Counted from the first letter of the stretch, positions 7,887 to 16,076 are shown. The stretch: 26,483 nt of DNA from Cyanobacteria bacterium M_surface_7_m2_037 (GCA_016882585.1 VGPP01000005.1:1-26483), one strand, 5' to 3'. Notes: generated by a model not told the origin, from the sequence alone. A program made the numbers and translations.

Positions 7887-9455
7887 ATGACTTACACCCT
7901 CACCACCCCGCTCTACTACGTCAACGACAAGCCGCACCTGGGCAGCGCTTACACCACGCTGGCCTGTGATGCATTGGCGCGGTTTCAGCGGCTGAAGGGG
8001 GAGCCGGTGCTGTTCATCACCGGCTGCGATGAACACGGCCAGAAGATCCAACGCACCGCCGAAGCGGCCGGTCTCAGCCCCCAGGCCCACTGCGATGGCG
8101 TGAGCGCGCAATACCGCGAGCTGTGGGAGCGCTGGCAGATCAGCAACAACCGCCTGATCCGCACCACCGATCCGCGTCACCGCCTGATTGTGGAGCAGTT
8201 CTTCGCGCGGGTGGAGGCCAACGGCGACATCGTGGAAGGGCGCCAGCAAGGCTGGTACTGCGTGGCCTGTGAGGAATTCAAAGACGATCCCCACGAGGCC
8301 CAAGACCCCGAGTGCCCCACCCACAAGCGACCGCTCGAGTGGCGCGATGAGGTGAACCTGTTCTTCCGGCTTTCCCGCTACCAGGAGCAGATCGAGGCGC
8401 TGATCGCCCAGCCCGGGTTCATTCAGCCGGCCAGCCGCCGCAAGGAGGTGGAGAACTTCGTGAAGCAGGGCCTGCGCGATTTCTCGATCTCGCGCGTGAA
8501 CCTGCCCTGGGGGATCCCCGTGCCCGGCCACGAGGGCCACACCTTTTATGTGTGGTTCGACGCCCTGCTCGGCTACATCACCGCGCTGCTGGAAGCAGGC
8601 GACGCTCCTGATCTCGAGACGGCCCTCAGCCGCGGCTGGCCCGCCTCGGTGCATGTGATCGGCAAAGACATCCTGCGCTTCCACGCCGTGTATTGGCCGG
8701 CGATGTTGCTTTCAGCCGGTTTGCCCCTGCCCGCCAAGGTGTTTGGCCATGGCTTCCTCACCCGCGAGGGCCAGAAGATGGGCAAATCCCTGGGCAACGT
8801 GCTCGATCCGGCGGAGCTGCTCGAGCGCTGCGGCCGCGATGCGGTGCGCTGGTATCTGCTGCGCGATATCCCCTTCGGTGACGACGGCGACTTTCAACAG
8901 CAGCGCTTCACCGATCTGGTGAACAACGATCTGGCCAACACCATCGGCAACATGCTCAACCGCACCAGCTCGATGGCGCGGCGTTGGTTTGAGGAGTGCG
9001 TGCCGCCCGCCGCAAGCGCCACAGGAGCCGACCATCCCCTGGCCCAGGCGGCCGCCAGCGCCCGCAGCGCCGTGCTCGAGGGCCTGGAGCAGCTCGACTT
9101 CCGCAGCGCCGCCGAAGCCGCCCTGCAGCTGGCGATCGCCGCCAACGGCTTCCTCAATGAGCAGGCCCCCTGGAGCCGCATGAAACAGGAGGGCACGCGC
9201 GATCAGGTGGCCGATGATCTCTATGCCGTGCTCGAAGCGGCGCGGATCACCGCCCTGCTGATGGCACCACTGCTCCCGGAGCTGAGCGAGCGGATGCTGG
9301 TGCAGCTCGGCCAGAGCGTGCCCGATTCCTCCGCCACGGCCCAGCCCGATGGCGCTTGGCTCACCCAGCTCACCTGGGGGGGGCTGCAGAGTGGTGCGCT
9401 GCTGCCAGAACCCTCGCCGGTGATGGCGCGGCTTGAACTCAGCGAGCCTCTTTGA
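7887..9455 (+). CDS. metG: Methionyl-tRNA synthetase
   Basis: This class Ia synthetase charges initiator and elongator tRNA-Met. The 522-residue protein carries the HIGH-type motif as P16-H17-L18-G19 in YYVNDKPHLGSAYTT and the KMSKS motif as KMGKS (Lys297, followed by LGNV). One zinc knuckle is visible in the connective domain: Cys125-x2-Cys128 and Cys143-x2-His146. An anticodon-binding helical domain follows (TDLVNNDLANTIGNMLNR onward). It ends without the EMAP-like dimerisation domain, so it is a short form, common in cyanobacteria. The ATG gives the canonical N-terminus MTYTLTTPLYYVND. The lptC-like gene starts 10 bases downstream, suggesting co-transcription. Confidence 0.97.
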   Translation: MTYTLTTPLYYVNDKPHLGSAYTTLACDALARFQRLKGEPVLFITGCDEHGQKIQRTAEAAGLSPQAHCDGVSAQYRELWERWQISNNRLIRTTDPRHRLIVEQFFARVEANGDIVEGRQQGWYCVACEEFKDDPHEAQDPECPTHKRPLEWRDEVNLFFRLSRYQEQIEALIAQPGFIQPASRRKEVENFVKQGLRDFSISRVNLPWGIPVPGHEGHTFYVWFDALLGYITALLEAGDAPDLETALSRGWPASVHVIGKDILRFHAVYWPAMLLSAGLPLPAKVFGHGFLTREGQKMGKSLGNVLDPAELLERCGRDAVRWYLLRDIPFGDDGDFQQQRFTDLVNNDLANTIGNMLNRTSSMARRWFEECVPPAASATGADHPLAQAAASARSAVLEGLEQLDFRSAAEAALQLAIAANGFLNEQAPWSRMKQEGTRDQVADDLYAVLEAARITALLMAPLLPELSERMLVQLGQSVPDSSATAQPDGAWLTQLTWGGLQSGALLPEPSPVMARLELSEPL

Positions 9456-9465
9456 GCCGATTGCC

Positions 9466-10626
9466 GTGAAACGTCTCGCTGGGGTTGCCGTTGCCCTGTT
9501 GATGAGCGGCTGCGTGAGCAGCAAGCCGAAGGTGCCGCCGCCGGCAGAGCCATTTGTGTTCAAGTCGCTGGATCTCGAACAACAGGATTCCAGGGGCAGA
9601 CCCGCCTGGAATCTCAAGAGCCCCGAGGCTCGCTACGACATCACCCGGCAAGTGGCTCAGGCCCGAGCGCCCCGTGGCACAGTGTTCAAACGGGGCAAAG
9701 CCAACATCACCATCCGTGCCCTCAGCGCCACCGTGATCGGCGATGGGCAGGCCATTCAGCTCGAGGGCGATGTGGTGATCACGCTCCTGGGTCAAAACCC
9801 AGTGCGCATTACGGGCGAGCAGGCCCGCTGGATCCCCTCGCAGTCGTTGATGCTGATCGACCGCAAGCCCGCAGCCCTGGATCGCCAATCGCGGATCATC
9901 GCCCAGCTGGCCACCTACTACCTCGATCGCGATCTGATTGAGCTGCGCGGCTCACCGGTGCTCGAGCAGTGGGATAGCAAAGCCAAAGCCAACAACAAGC
10001 CGGCTCCCCTGCGCGTGCAAACAGCTCAGGTGGATTGGAAACCGGAGCAGGGCGATCTGAAGGCTCCTCAGCAGGTGCGCGGCCAACGCCGCGACAAGGA
10101 CGGCCAGCTCAACCTCACCGCCTCCGCTCTCACCGGCAATCTGCGCGAGGGGTTTGTGGATCTGATCGCTCCCGTGCAGGTGCGCGATCCCAAGCGCAAG
10201 GGATGGCTCAATGCCCAGCAGACCCGTTGGCTGATCAACGACCAACAACTCAGCAGCGATCAACCCTTCCAGGGTGCCTTCAACAAGCTGCAGGGGGAGG
10301 GAAAGCAGTTCAAGGTGGATCTCGCATCCAGCACCGTGTTCATCCCGGCGGGGTGCAACCTCCGCCAGCCAGGAGAACAGCTCACGGCCCAACGCTGCCA
10401 GTGGAATTGGCCCACAGGCCGCTTCCAGGCTCAGGGGGATGTGGTGCTGCGGCGCGCCACCTACAAGCAGATCACCCGCTCCAGCGAGCTGCGCGGCTCC
10501 ATCGGCAAGGACGGCACAGCCGTGTTCAGCTCACCCGGCGCCAAGGTGAACTCGCAGTTCACGCTCCCGCCGGCTCAGAAGGGGGCGAAGCAGCCGAGCC
10601 GTTCAGCTCCTGCAGTGCGCTTCTGA
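9466..10626 (+). CDS. lptC: LptC-like lipopolysaccharide export lipoprotein
   Basis: A GTG start at 9466 gives a lipoprotein signal MKRLAGVAVALLMSGCVSS with lipobox LMSGC (Cys15), followed by a basic, proline-rich stretch. The 386-residue mature region contains repeated OstA/LptC-type beta-strand patterns, for example GRPAWNLKSPEARYD, VIGDGQAIQLEGDVVI and FQAQGDVVLRRA. The E. coli LptC is about half this length; the long two-part form is typical of cyanobacteria. It should bridge the LptBFG transporter and the outer membrane in lipopolysaccharide transport. An earlier TTG (9433) lies inside metG and would mask the signal peptide. The last 68 coding bases lie antisense to the CCB-like gene. 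Confidence 0.8.
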   Translation: MKRLAGVAVALLMSGCVSSKPKVPPPAEPFVFKSLDLEQQDSRGRPAWNLKSPEARYDITRQVAQARAPRGTVFKRGKANITIRALSATVIGDGQAIQLEGDVVITLLGQNPVRITGEQARWIPSQSLMLIDRKPAALDRQSRIIAQLATYYLDRDLIELRGSPVLEQWDSKAKANNKPAPLRVQTAQVDWKPEQGDLKAPQQVRGQRRDKDGQLNLTASALTGNLREGFVDLIAPVQVRDPKRKGWLNAQQTRWLINDQQLSSDQPFQGAFNKLQGEGKQFKVDLASSTVFIPAGCNLRQPGEQLTAQRCQWNWPTGRFQAQGDVVLRRATYKQITRSSELRGSIGKDGTAVFSSPGAKVNSQFTLPPAQKGAKQPSRSAPAVRF

Positions 10627-11221
10627 GCTTGAGGCTCCAGCCCTCCAGCCAGGTTTCATCACTGCGGCTGAAGCAACGCGGCGACCATCCCGCCAAGAGC
10701 AGCAATCCCTCTGTGCCGATCGGCTGCACGATCACGGCCGGAATCCCCGCCGGTAGGCCCTGAAATTCATCGCGGCCGGGATAGAGCTTGAGGTTCACCA
10801 GGCCAATCGCCTTGCCCGTGGCCCAGGCCCGTTCACTGATCGCACCGGGTGCAAACCCACCAGGGCCGAGCACACCGCGCTCCAGCAGCGTGCGTCCCTG
10901 CCAGTGCAAGAGCACCGTGGCCGCCGGTGTGGCGGTGAGCAACATCTGGCTGCCCCAGGCCAGCTCCTGGCGCAAGGGATCCGGCAGATCGTCCGCCAGG
11001 CGCAATCCCTGCTCGCCCTCGAGCTCCACGCGCTCTGGGGCCACGGGAACGGCCCGCGTCCACAGGATCGACACCAACATCAGGCCCACGGCCAGAAAGC
11101 TGGCCAGCACACCGGCCCGCTCCAGGGCAGGGGTGAGCTGCGGTGCCGTGAGTTGATTCGCCACACACAGGGCGAGGCCGGCCACACCGGCGCTGAGACA
11201 AAGGCGGGCGGCGAGGCCCAT
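10559..11221 (-). CDS. CCB2/CCB4-like cofactor assembly of complex C subunit B
   Basis: This 220-residue membrane protein opens with two hydrophobic helices (about residues 3-23 and 36-55). A soluble region follows, containing LLTATPAATVLLHWQGRTLLERGVL and the segment GLVNLKLYPGRDEF (around residues 140-153). GIPAVIVQPIGTEGLLLL comes next. This pattern matches the CCB2/CCB4 family (PF11152), which in plants and algae acts at the thylakoid or plasma membrane in covalent attachment of haem c(i) to cytochrome b6. I assign it by pattern memory; CCB2 and CCB4 types are not distinguished in cyanobacteria. ATG at 11219-11221. Its 3' end overlaps lptC by 68 bases, which makes the stop at 10559-10561 worth checking. 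Confidence 0.72.
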   Translation of the reverse strand: MGLAARLCLSAGVAGLALCVANQLTAPQLTPALERAGVLASFLAVGLMLVSILWTRAVPVAPERVELEGEQGLRLADDLPDPLRQELAWGSQMLLTATPAATVLLHWQGRTLLERGVLGPGGFAPGAISERAWATGKAIGLVNLKLYPGRDEFQGLPAGIPAVIVQPIGTEGLLLLAGWSPRCFSRSDETWLEGWSLKLRSALQELNGSAASPPSEPAGA

Positions 11222-11302
11222 CGCAGCCGAGCGTTCAGAGGTTGCCCGGGCACCCTCTCACAACTGGTAACGATCCAATTGGCAGCTGCGGTGCGCTGGC
11301 GC

Positions 11303-11320
11303 TGCAATACGGGTATTGCA
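11303..11320. repeat. 7-bp inverted repeat upstream of terB-like gene
   Basis: TGCAATA (11303-11309) and TATTGCA (11314-11320) form a perfect palindrome around CGGG, ending 18 bases before the terB-like ATG. It lies in the 117-base divergent gap between the CCB-like and terB-like genes. It could be a regulator site for either gene or a small hairpin in the leader; no T-run follows. Confidence 0.55.
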
Positions 11321-11338
11321 CCTGGATCGGCTCACGTG

Positions 11339-11773
11339 ATGGCCAGCCCCAGCTCCGCCCCGATCAGCACCGCTGCCGATGCGTTCGCTGCCATTGCCCT
11401 GGCGGCGGTGGCCTGCGATGGGGAGCTGGCCAGCCTCGAGGCCAGAAGCCTGCGCCAACAGCTCGAATTTCGGGAGCCCTACTGCCGCTTCAGCGATCAG
11501 GCCATGGGCGATCTGCTGGATCGCCTGTTGCAGCTTCTGCGCGAGCAGGGCTGGCAAGCGTTGGTGATGCAGGCGGCCCCCCTGCTCGCGCCTGAGGCCG
11601 CTGAAACGGCCCTGGCCGTAGCGGCCTCCCTCACCCAGGCCGATCACGTGGAATCAAGCGCCGAGCAAACCTTTCTCACCACGCTCAGCCAGGCCCTGGC
11701 CATCGATGGCGATCGCGCCCGCGTGATTGTTGATGTGGTGGCCATCCTTCACCGCGACAGCCTGGCCAGCTGA
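11339..11773 (+). CDS. TerB-family protein
   Basis: This 144-residue, mostly helical protein carries the TerB-type N-terminal pattern DAFAAIALAAVACDGELASLEARSLRQQL. The same type of pattern returns in the second half (ETALAVAASLTQADHVESSAEQTFLTTLSQAL), as expected for the two-repeat TerB fold that binds divalent metal through acidic residues. The biochemical role of cyanobacterial TerB-like proteins is unknown, and association with tellurite resistance is only historical. The ATG at 11339 fits; a GTG one codon earlier is possible. It is the first gene of a plus-strand run, with psb32-like beginning 10-43 bases downstream. Confidence 0.7.
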   Translation: MASPSSAPISTAADAFAAIALAAVACDGELASLEARSLRQQLEFREPYCRFSDQAMGDLLDRLLQLLREQGWQALVMQAAPLLAPEAAETALAVAASLTQADHVESSAEQTFLTTLSQALAIDGDRARVIVDVVAILHRDSLAS

Positions 11774-11815
11774 CGGCAGACTGTGGCGAACCATCCGACT
11801 GCATCTGTGGGGCAC

Positions 11816-12490
11816 GTGATCCGCGCGCGTCTGTCGGCAGCTCTGCTCAGTGCAGCGCTGCTGTTCGCTGCTCTTGCACTTCCAGCGGCTGCCTGGGCCA
11901 CCGGCGTGGCCGATTTCCCGCCGCAGCCCCCGGCCAGCCACGTGCTCGATGAGGCTGATCTGCTCAGCCGTGCCGCGGGCACGGAGCTGGATCGGCGCCT
12001 CGAGGAGTTCGGCGGCGATCGCATTGATGCCCGCCTGGTCACGTTGCGCCGCCTCGATTACGGCCTCAGCCTCGATGCCCTCGGTGAGCAGCTGGTGGAG
12101 CGCTGGAGCGCTGATGAGGCGGATCGCTCCCTCCTGATCCTGTTGATCGAATCGCAGAACAACAGTGCTGCGGTGGTGGCCTCTTCCGATCTCGATGGCC
12201 AGCTGCCCAGTGAGCTGCTCTCAAGCACCGCGATCAGCACCATGGGCCTGCCCCTGCGCGAAGGAGCCCGCTACCGCCAGGCCAGCCTGGATGCCCTCGA
12301 TCGCCTCGGTGTGGTGCTGAATGGCGGCGAGGATCCTGGCCCGCCACAACTGGCGGAGCGGATGCCGATTGAAACCAACATCCCCACCCGTGAGGAAACC
12401 CAATCCAGCAACGCCTTCCTGTGGGTTGTCGTACTGCTGGTGGTTGGCACACTGGTGCCGATGATCACCTGGTGGGTCTTCTCCCGCTGA
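11816..12490 (+). CDS. psb32: Psb32-like TPM-domain thylakoid protein
   Basis: From GTG 11816 the product has 224 residues. A Sec-type signal peptide (MIRARLSAALLSAALLFAAL, then ending PAAAWA) is followed by a lumenal TPM domain starting FPPQPPASHVLDEADLLSRAAG. A single C-terminal membrane anchor (AFLWVVVLLVVGTLVPMITW) follows. This architecture is that of Psb32/TLP18.3, a photosystem II-associated protein that in Synechocystis protects against photodamage and speeds PSII repair. GTG codons at 11783 and 11807 are alternative starts that only lengthen the signal peptide. The gene lies between terB-like and pxcA with short gaps, consistent with an operon. I am confident of the TPM fold and less sure that this paralogue is the true Psb32. 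Confidence 0.8.
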   Translation: MIRARLSAALLSAALLFAALALPAAAWATGVADFPPQPPASHVLDEADLLSRAAGTELDRRLEEFGGDRIDARLVTLRRLDYGLSLDALGEQLVERWSADEADRSLLILLIESQNNSAAVVASSDLDGQLPSELLSSTAISTMGLPLREGARYRQASLDALDRLGVVLNGGEDPGPPQLAERMPIETNIPTREETQSSNAFLWVVVLLVVGTLVPMITWWVFSR

Positions 12491-12497
12491 ACCAGCC

Positions 12498-13637
12498 ATG
12501 GGGTTGACCGACTGGATGGGCGCGTTTGATCGCGCCAGCAACAGCGATCTGAGCCTGAATCTGGAGCGGGCCTACGAGGCGGCGTTGCTGATTCAGAGCC
12601 TCGAGCTCGAGTACTACAACGACCGTCCGGTGCGCCCGGAACTGCCGCTGAGCATTCCTAAGCAGGCCCAGGCGCAGATGCTGCGCCGTTTCCGGGCTGC
12701 ACTGGAGGTGTGCCAGGAGAACCTGCCCACCCTCCAGAGCCATCGCGGTGAGCTCGACAGCCAGGAGCTGCGGCAGCTGCAGCTGATCCAAGCGGTGGCA
12801 TCGCGCTACCAGCGTCGCGGCAGTGCGCCCAGCCTGTCGCGCACCCCGGAAATGCTGCCCCGCAGCCTGTTGGGCGTGTTTGATGGCGTGCGCCGCCAGC
12901 TGGATCCGGAGGCGGAAACCGCGCTGCTGGAAGGCTTTCGCCGCCGGCGCAGCTCCACGCTGGTGTCGCTGCGGATCTTCCTGTTGATGATCCTGGTGCC
13001 ACTGATCGTGCAGCAAACCAGCCGCACGCTGGTGATTTCACCGCTGCTTGATCGCTTCGCGCCCGACATCCCCTTCCTCAGCTACACGAAGCCGCACCTG
13101 CAGGAAAAGGCGGTGAACAAGCTGCGGATCTACCAGCAGGAACTCGAATTTGAAGCCCTGCTCGAGGGCAAGGCCCCTCCATCCCCCGAGGAGATCCAAA
13201 CAGCCTTGATGGCTCGGGCAAATCAGCTCAAGCAGGACGCCGACGACGAGAGCCTGGAAGCCACCAAAAATGTGCTCGCCGACCTGGCCGCTCTGGTGGG
13301 TTTCACGCTCGTGTGTGTGCTCGGCCGGCGCGACCTGCAGGTGCTGCGGGGCTTCCTCGATGAAGCCGTGTATGGCCTGAGCGATAGCGCCAAGGCCTTC
13401 GCGATCATCCTGTTCACCGACATCTTCGTGGGCTTCCACAGCCCGGAGGGGTGGACCGTGCTGCTCGATGGCATCGCCCACCACCTGGGCCTGCCGGCGG
13501 AGGAGAACTTCATCCTGCTGTTCATCGCCACCTTCCCGGTGGTGCTGGCCACGATCTTCAAGTACTGGATCTTCCGCTACCTCAACCGCGTGTCTCCCTC
13601 TGCCGTCGCCACCCTGCGCGGCATGGATGGTGGTTGA
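12498..13637 (+). CDS. pxcA: Proton extrusion protein PxcA (CemA family)
   Basis: This 379-residue inner-membrane protein belongs to the PxcA/CotA (plastid CemA) family, needed for light-induced proton extrusion and, in plastids, inorganic carbon uptake. A long soluble N-terminal region (about residues 1-150) precedes four predicted helices. These are at about 158-175 (LRIFLLMILVPLIVQ), 255-275 (LADLAALVGFTLVCVL), 295-315 (AFAIILFTDIFVGFHS) and 335-360 (FILLFIATFPVVLATIFKYW). The family signatures FTDIFVGFHSPEGW and KYWIFRYLNRVSPSAVATLR near the end are present. ATG 12498 lies 7 bases after the psb32-like stop. The 3' end overlaps cobU by 11 bases, suggesting translational coupling. Confidence 0.93.
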   Translation: MGLTDWMGAFDRASNSDLSLNLERAYEAALLIQSLELEYYNDRPVRPELPLSIPKQAQAQMLRRFRAALEVCQENLPTLQSHRGELDSQELRQLQLIQAVASRYQRRGSAPSLSRTPEMLPRSLLGVFDGVRRQLDPEAETALLEGFRRRRSSTLVSLRIFLLMILVPLIVQQTSRTLVISPLLDRFAPDIPFLSYTKPHLQEKAVNKLRIYQQELEFEALLEGKAPPSPEEIQTALMARANQLKQDADDESLEATKNVLADLAALVGFTLVCVLGRRDLQVLRGFLDEAVYGLSDSAKAFAIILFTDIFVGFHSPEGWTVLLDGIAHHLGLPAEENFILLFIATFPVVLATIFKYWIFRYLNRVSPSAVATLRGMDGG

Positions 13638-14250
13638 GCCCGCTGCTGCGCTCGCGCTTGAGCCCCTGCCCCATCGCGGTCTGATCCTGATCAGCGGGCC
13701 CAGCCGCGGGGGCAAGAGCGGTTGGGCTGAACACCTGGCCCACAGCTGGACGGGCGCTGTGGCCTATCTGGCCACGGGGCCTGCAGCCGCCAGTGATGCC
13801 AGCTGGTCGGAGCGGGTGCTGGCGCATCAACGCCGAAGGCCGCCTCACTGGCACTGCCACGAGGTGGGCGAGAGGCTTGTGGAGCATCTTTGCGCGCGCG
13901 CCTCTGAAGCAAGCCGCGACGCGGGTGTGCACTCCGCTGCACCGCTACTGCTGATCGATTCCCTCGGCACCTGGGTGGCCTGGTTTCTCGACGACACCCC
14001 AGAGCAGTGGCAAGAGCGCTGCGATCACTTGCAGAAGGCTCTGGCGCAGCAGCCGGCGCCGGTGCTGCTGGTGGTGGAAGAAACCGGCTGGGGCGTGGTG
14101 CCTGCCACGGCGATCGGCGGCCTGTTCCGCGATCGGCTCGGGGCCCTCCAGCAAACCCTGATGCAGCGCTGCCACACCGCCTGGCTGGTGGTGGCAGGGC
14201 GAGCCCTCAATCTGAGCCAGCTGGCTCACCCCGTTCCGCCCAGCCTCTGA
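13627..14250 (+). CDS. cobU: Adenosylcobinamide kinase / adenosylcobinamide-phosphate guanylyltransferase
   Basis: This enzyme phosphorylates adenosylcobinamide and then activates it with GTP during (pseudo)cobalamin nucleotide-loop assembly. The 207-residue product has the CobU P-loop G24-PSRGGKS31 after strand LILIS. His67 in ERVLAHQRRRP is at the place of the guanylylated histidine. The segment LLLIDSLGTWVAW is the second strand region, and VVEETGWGVVP is the family's VSNEVGxGIVP motif in variant form, lacking the usual Asn. ATG 13627 overlaps the pxcA stop; GTG 13630 is an equivalent alternative. Picocyanobacteria make pseudocobalamin, so the pathway is expected. The downstream methyltransferase starts on the last base of its stop codon. 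Confidence 0.9.
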   Translation: MVVEPAAALALEPLPHRGLILISGPSRGGKSGWAEHLAHSWTGAVAYLATGPAAASDASWSERVLAHQRRRPPHWHCHEVGERLVEHLCARASEASRDAGVHSAAPLLLIDSLGTWVAWFLDDTPEQWQERCDHLQKALAQQPAPVLLVVEETGWGVVPATAIGGLFRDRLGALQQTLMQRCHTAWLVVAGRALNLSQLAHPVPPSL

Positions 14251-14738
14251 TGCCCCGCCTGGTGCTGTTTCAGCCTGAAATCCCCCCCAACACCGGCAAC
14301 GTGGCCCGCACCTGCGCCGCCACCTGCACCGAGCTACATCTGATTGAGCCCCTGGGGTTCGAGATCAGCGACCGCACGCTCAAACGCGCCGGGCTGGATT
14401 ACTGGCCCTGGGTGGACCTGCACCGCCACGCCGATTGGACTGCCTTTCGCGAGCAGCAGCAGCGGCGCGGTGGGCGGTTGTTGGCCCTCAGCCGCCACGG
14501 CAGCCAGCCCTACACCCAGCTCCGCTACCAAGCCGACGACTGGCTGCTGTTCGGCCGCGAAACCAGCGGCCTGCCCGCAGAGGTGGTGGCCCAAGCGGAT
14601 GCCTGCCTGGCCATTCCGATGCCAGGAGCGATCGAACACGGCGGCGGCGTGCGCAGCTTGAACCTGGCCACGGCCGCTGGGGTGGTGCTCTTCGAGGCAA
14701 TCCGTCAGCTGGAGCTGACGCCGGGGGGATCCAGCTGA
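14250..14738 (+). CDS. trmL: tRNA (cytidine/uridine-34 2'-O)-methyltransferase, TrmL/SPOUT family
   Basis: This 162-residue SPOUT methyltransferase is predicted to methylate the wobble ribose of tRNA-Leu using S-adenosylmethionine. It starts MPRLVLFQPEIPPNTGNVAR, the family opening with the PNTGNxxR motif. The knot region FGRETSGLP (about residues 97-105) and IPMPG followed by VRSLNLATAAGVVLFE form the AdoMet-binding trefoil knot. The size is that of TrmL (about 155 residues). The ATG shares its A with the cobU stop (TGATG). Some family members act on tRNA-Leu only; substrate specificity is assumed from the family. Confidence 0.92.
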   Translation: MPRLVLFQPEIPPNTGNVARTCAATCTELHLIEPLGFEISDRTLKRAGLDYWPWVDLHRHADWTAFREQQQRRGGRLLALSRHGSQPYTQLRYQADDWLLFGRETSGLPAEVVAQADACLAIPMPGAIEHGGGVRSLNLATAAGVVLFEAIRQLELTPGGSS

Positions 14739-14741
14739 TGT

Positions 14742-14772
14742 GCCCACATCGCCTACTAGCACGGGCTTTTTT
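14742..14772 (+). terminator. Weak candidate terminator after trmL
   Basis: GCCC (14742-14745) can pair with GGGC (14763-14766), directly followed by six T residues. The stem is only four base pairs with a large loop, so this is a weak intrinsic terminator at best. The T-run makes it the only candidate end for the terB-to-trmL run. Confidence 0.3.
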
Positions 14773-14892
14773 CGTTTGGTCAACCAAAAGAGTGACCACG
14801 AACACTTGCCCTGGTGTGTTCAAGCCGTTACTCTCAGCGCGGCTCACGGATGCTGGCTTCTCCGTTGGGCTTTGACCTTTGGCCAAGCGTGC

Positions 14893-15939
14893 ATGAAGCC
14901 TTATCAATTCTTATTCACGACACTGGTGAGTACGAGCGCGATCGGCGCCATTGCCACTGTTGTCGGCCCCTCGATCGCTGATTCGCGTCCTCAATATCCC
15001 GCTCCATTCCCTGCCCCTCTGGCTGCCCATGAGCAGCTGATCGCGGCACTGCCCACCACCGATCGCCTCTGGGTGAAGGTGCGCAGTGCCATCTCCATCG
15101 AAGAGCTGGCCGACAAGCTGGCCCAAGACGAGAGCAAGCTCGCCCAGCTCAACGACGTGAATGAAGACCATTCCTTCACCAGCGGCGACTGGCTGGTGTT
15201 GCCGAGCCAGAGCAGCAAAAAGGCCAAGCAGCTGGCCGCGATCGACACCAGCGAACTGCGCCGCACCCCACCGCTGGCCGCTCCCCCGGAACCCCAGGAG
15301 CCTGCGCGCATCCGCCTGGGCGACAGCCTCGCCAAGATCGCCTCGCGCTACAACCTCAGCATCAGCGAGCTGCTGCGCCTGAATCCAGGCCTGCAGGCCG
15401 CTCGGCTGGTGGCCGGCACCCAGATCCGGGTGGCCCACTCCACCCCAGGGCGCAGCCGCATGATCCTGGGCCTCAAACCCACCGCCTCCGGTGGCTTGAG
15501 CTGGCCCGATCAGCCCAATTTCGGTTTCGGCGGTGATCCCGCCGCTGAATTCGCCGACACCGGCTGGATCTGGCCCACCAAAGGCATCTTCACCTCCGGC
15601 TACGGCTGGCGCTGGGGCCGCATGCACAAGGGTATCGACGTGGCCAACAACGTGGGCACCCCGATCGTGGCCGCCCGCAGCGGCGAGGTGATCGTGGCCG
15701 GCTGGGACGACGGCGGTTACGGCTACCTGGTGGAGCTCCGCCACCCCGATGGCTCCCGCAGCCGCTACGCCCACAACAGCCGCATCCTCGTGCGCGTGGG
15801 CCAAGTGGTGAACCAGGGCACCGTGATCTCCCAGATGGGCAGCACCGGCCGCAGCACCGGCCCCCACCTGCACTTCGAAATCCTCCCCACCGGCCGTGGC
15901 GCCGTGAACCCGCTGCAGTTCCTGCCGGCCCGCGCCTGA
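14893..15939 (+). CDS. LysM-containing M23 peptidase (EnvC/NlpD-like)
   Basis: This 348-residue secreted cell-wall protein begins with a short hydrophobic leader (MKPYQFLFTTLVSTSAIGAI). Two LysM-like peptidoglycan-binding segments follow: SIEELADKLAQDESKLAQLN (about residues 72-91) and LGDSLAKIASRYNLSISELL (about 143-162). The C-terminal M23 domain (about 230-340) has the zinc motifs HKGID (His245, Asp249) and HLHFE (His325, His327) plus the GYGYLVELRH strand, so it should be an active endopeptidase. The catalytic motif is intact, unlike many amidase-activator EnvC/NlpD proteins. ATG 14893 gives a proper signal peptide; the frame is open from 14740. A 154-base leader region separates it from trmL. 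Confidence 0.9.
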   Translation: MKPYQFLFTTLVSTSAIGAIATVVGPSIADSRPQYPAPFPAPLAAHEQLIAALPTTDRLWVKVRSAISIEELADKLAQDESKLAQLNDVNEDHSFTSGDWLVLPSQSSKKAKQLAAIDTSELRRTPPLAAPPEPQEPARIRLGDSLAKIASRYNLSISELLRLNPGLQAARLVAGTQIRVAHSTPGRSRMILGLKPTASGGLSWPDQPNFGFGGDPAAEFADTGWIWPTKGIFTSGYGWRWGRMHKGIDVANNVGTPIVAARSGEVIVAGWDDGGYGYLVELRHPDGSRSRYAHNSRILVRVGQVVNQGTVISQMGSTGRSTGPHLHFEILPTGRGAVNPLQFLPARA

Positions 15940-15976
15940 AGCCCCGGCCCCACAGGAATCCGGAAGGGCGATCCTC

Positions 15977-15982
15977 TACAAT
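15977..15982 (+). promoter_or_regulatory. -10 element of the tRNA promoter
   Basis: TACAAT lies 12 bases before the mature 5' end of the tRNA, a good match to the sigma-70 -10 consensus at a sensible distance for a short precursor leader. No clear -35 is visible. Confidence 0.55.
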
Positions 15983-15993
15983 CCATTCACCGC

Positions 15994-16067
15994 GGCTCGG
16001 TAGCTCAGCTGGTTAGAGCGTGGGATTCATAACCCCAAGGTCGGGAGTTCAAGTCTCCCCCGAGCCA
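15994..16067 (+). tRNA. tRNA-Met (anticodon CAU)
   Basis: A full cloverleaf can be folded by hand. The acceptor is GGCTCGG/CCGAGCC (seven perfect pairs, discriminator A at 16067), the D-stem is GCTC/GAGC and the D-loop is AGCTGGTTA. The anticodon loop is TTCATAA with CAT at 16028-16030, the variable loop is AGGTC, and the T-stem is GGGAG/CTCCC with loop TTCAAGT. The CCA end is not encoded. The last pair of the anticodon stem is an A-C mismatch (16025/16033). The body is elongator-like; an Ile tRNA with lysidine-modified CAU cannot be excluded by eye. Seven T residues follow at once. Confidence 0.93.
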
Positions 16068-16076
16068 TTTTTTTGC

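Noticed and set aside
7758..8684. 308-codon minus-strand frame opposite vapC and metG
   Set aside because: Shadow of metG; no start signal and a composition typical of antisense frames.
8712..9617. 301-codon minus-strand frame opposite metG and lptC
   Set aside because: Shadow frame crossing two real genes.
14739..14892. Possible riboswitch in the leader of the M23 peptidase gene
   Set aside because: c-di-AMP riboswitches occur before cell-wall hydrolases, and hairpins such as GAACAC/GTGTTC (14800-14821) exist here, but I could not match the conserved motifs of that class by eye.
14911..15873. 320-codon minus-strand frame opposite the M23 peptidase
   Set aside because: Antisense to intact zinc motifs; alanine/glycine/histidine-rich shadow.
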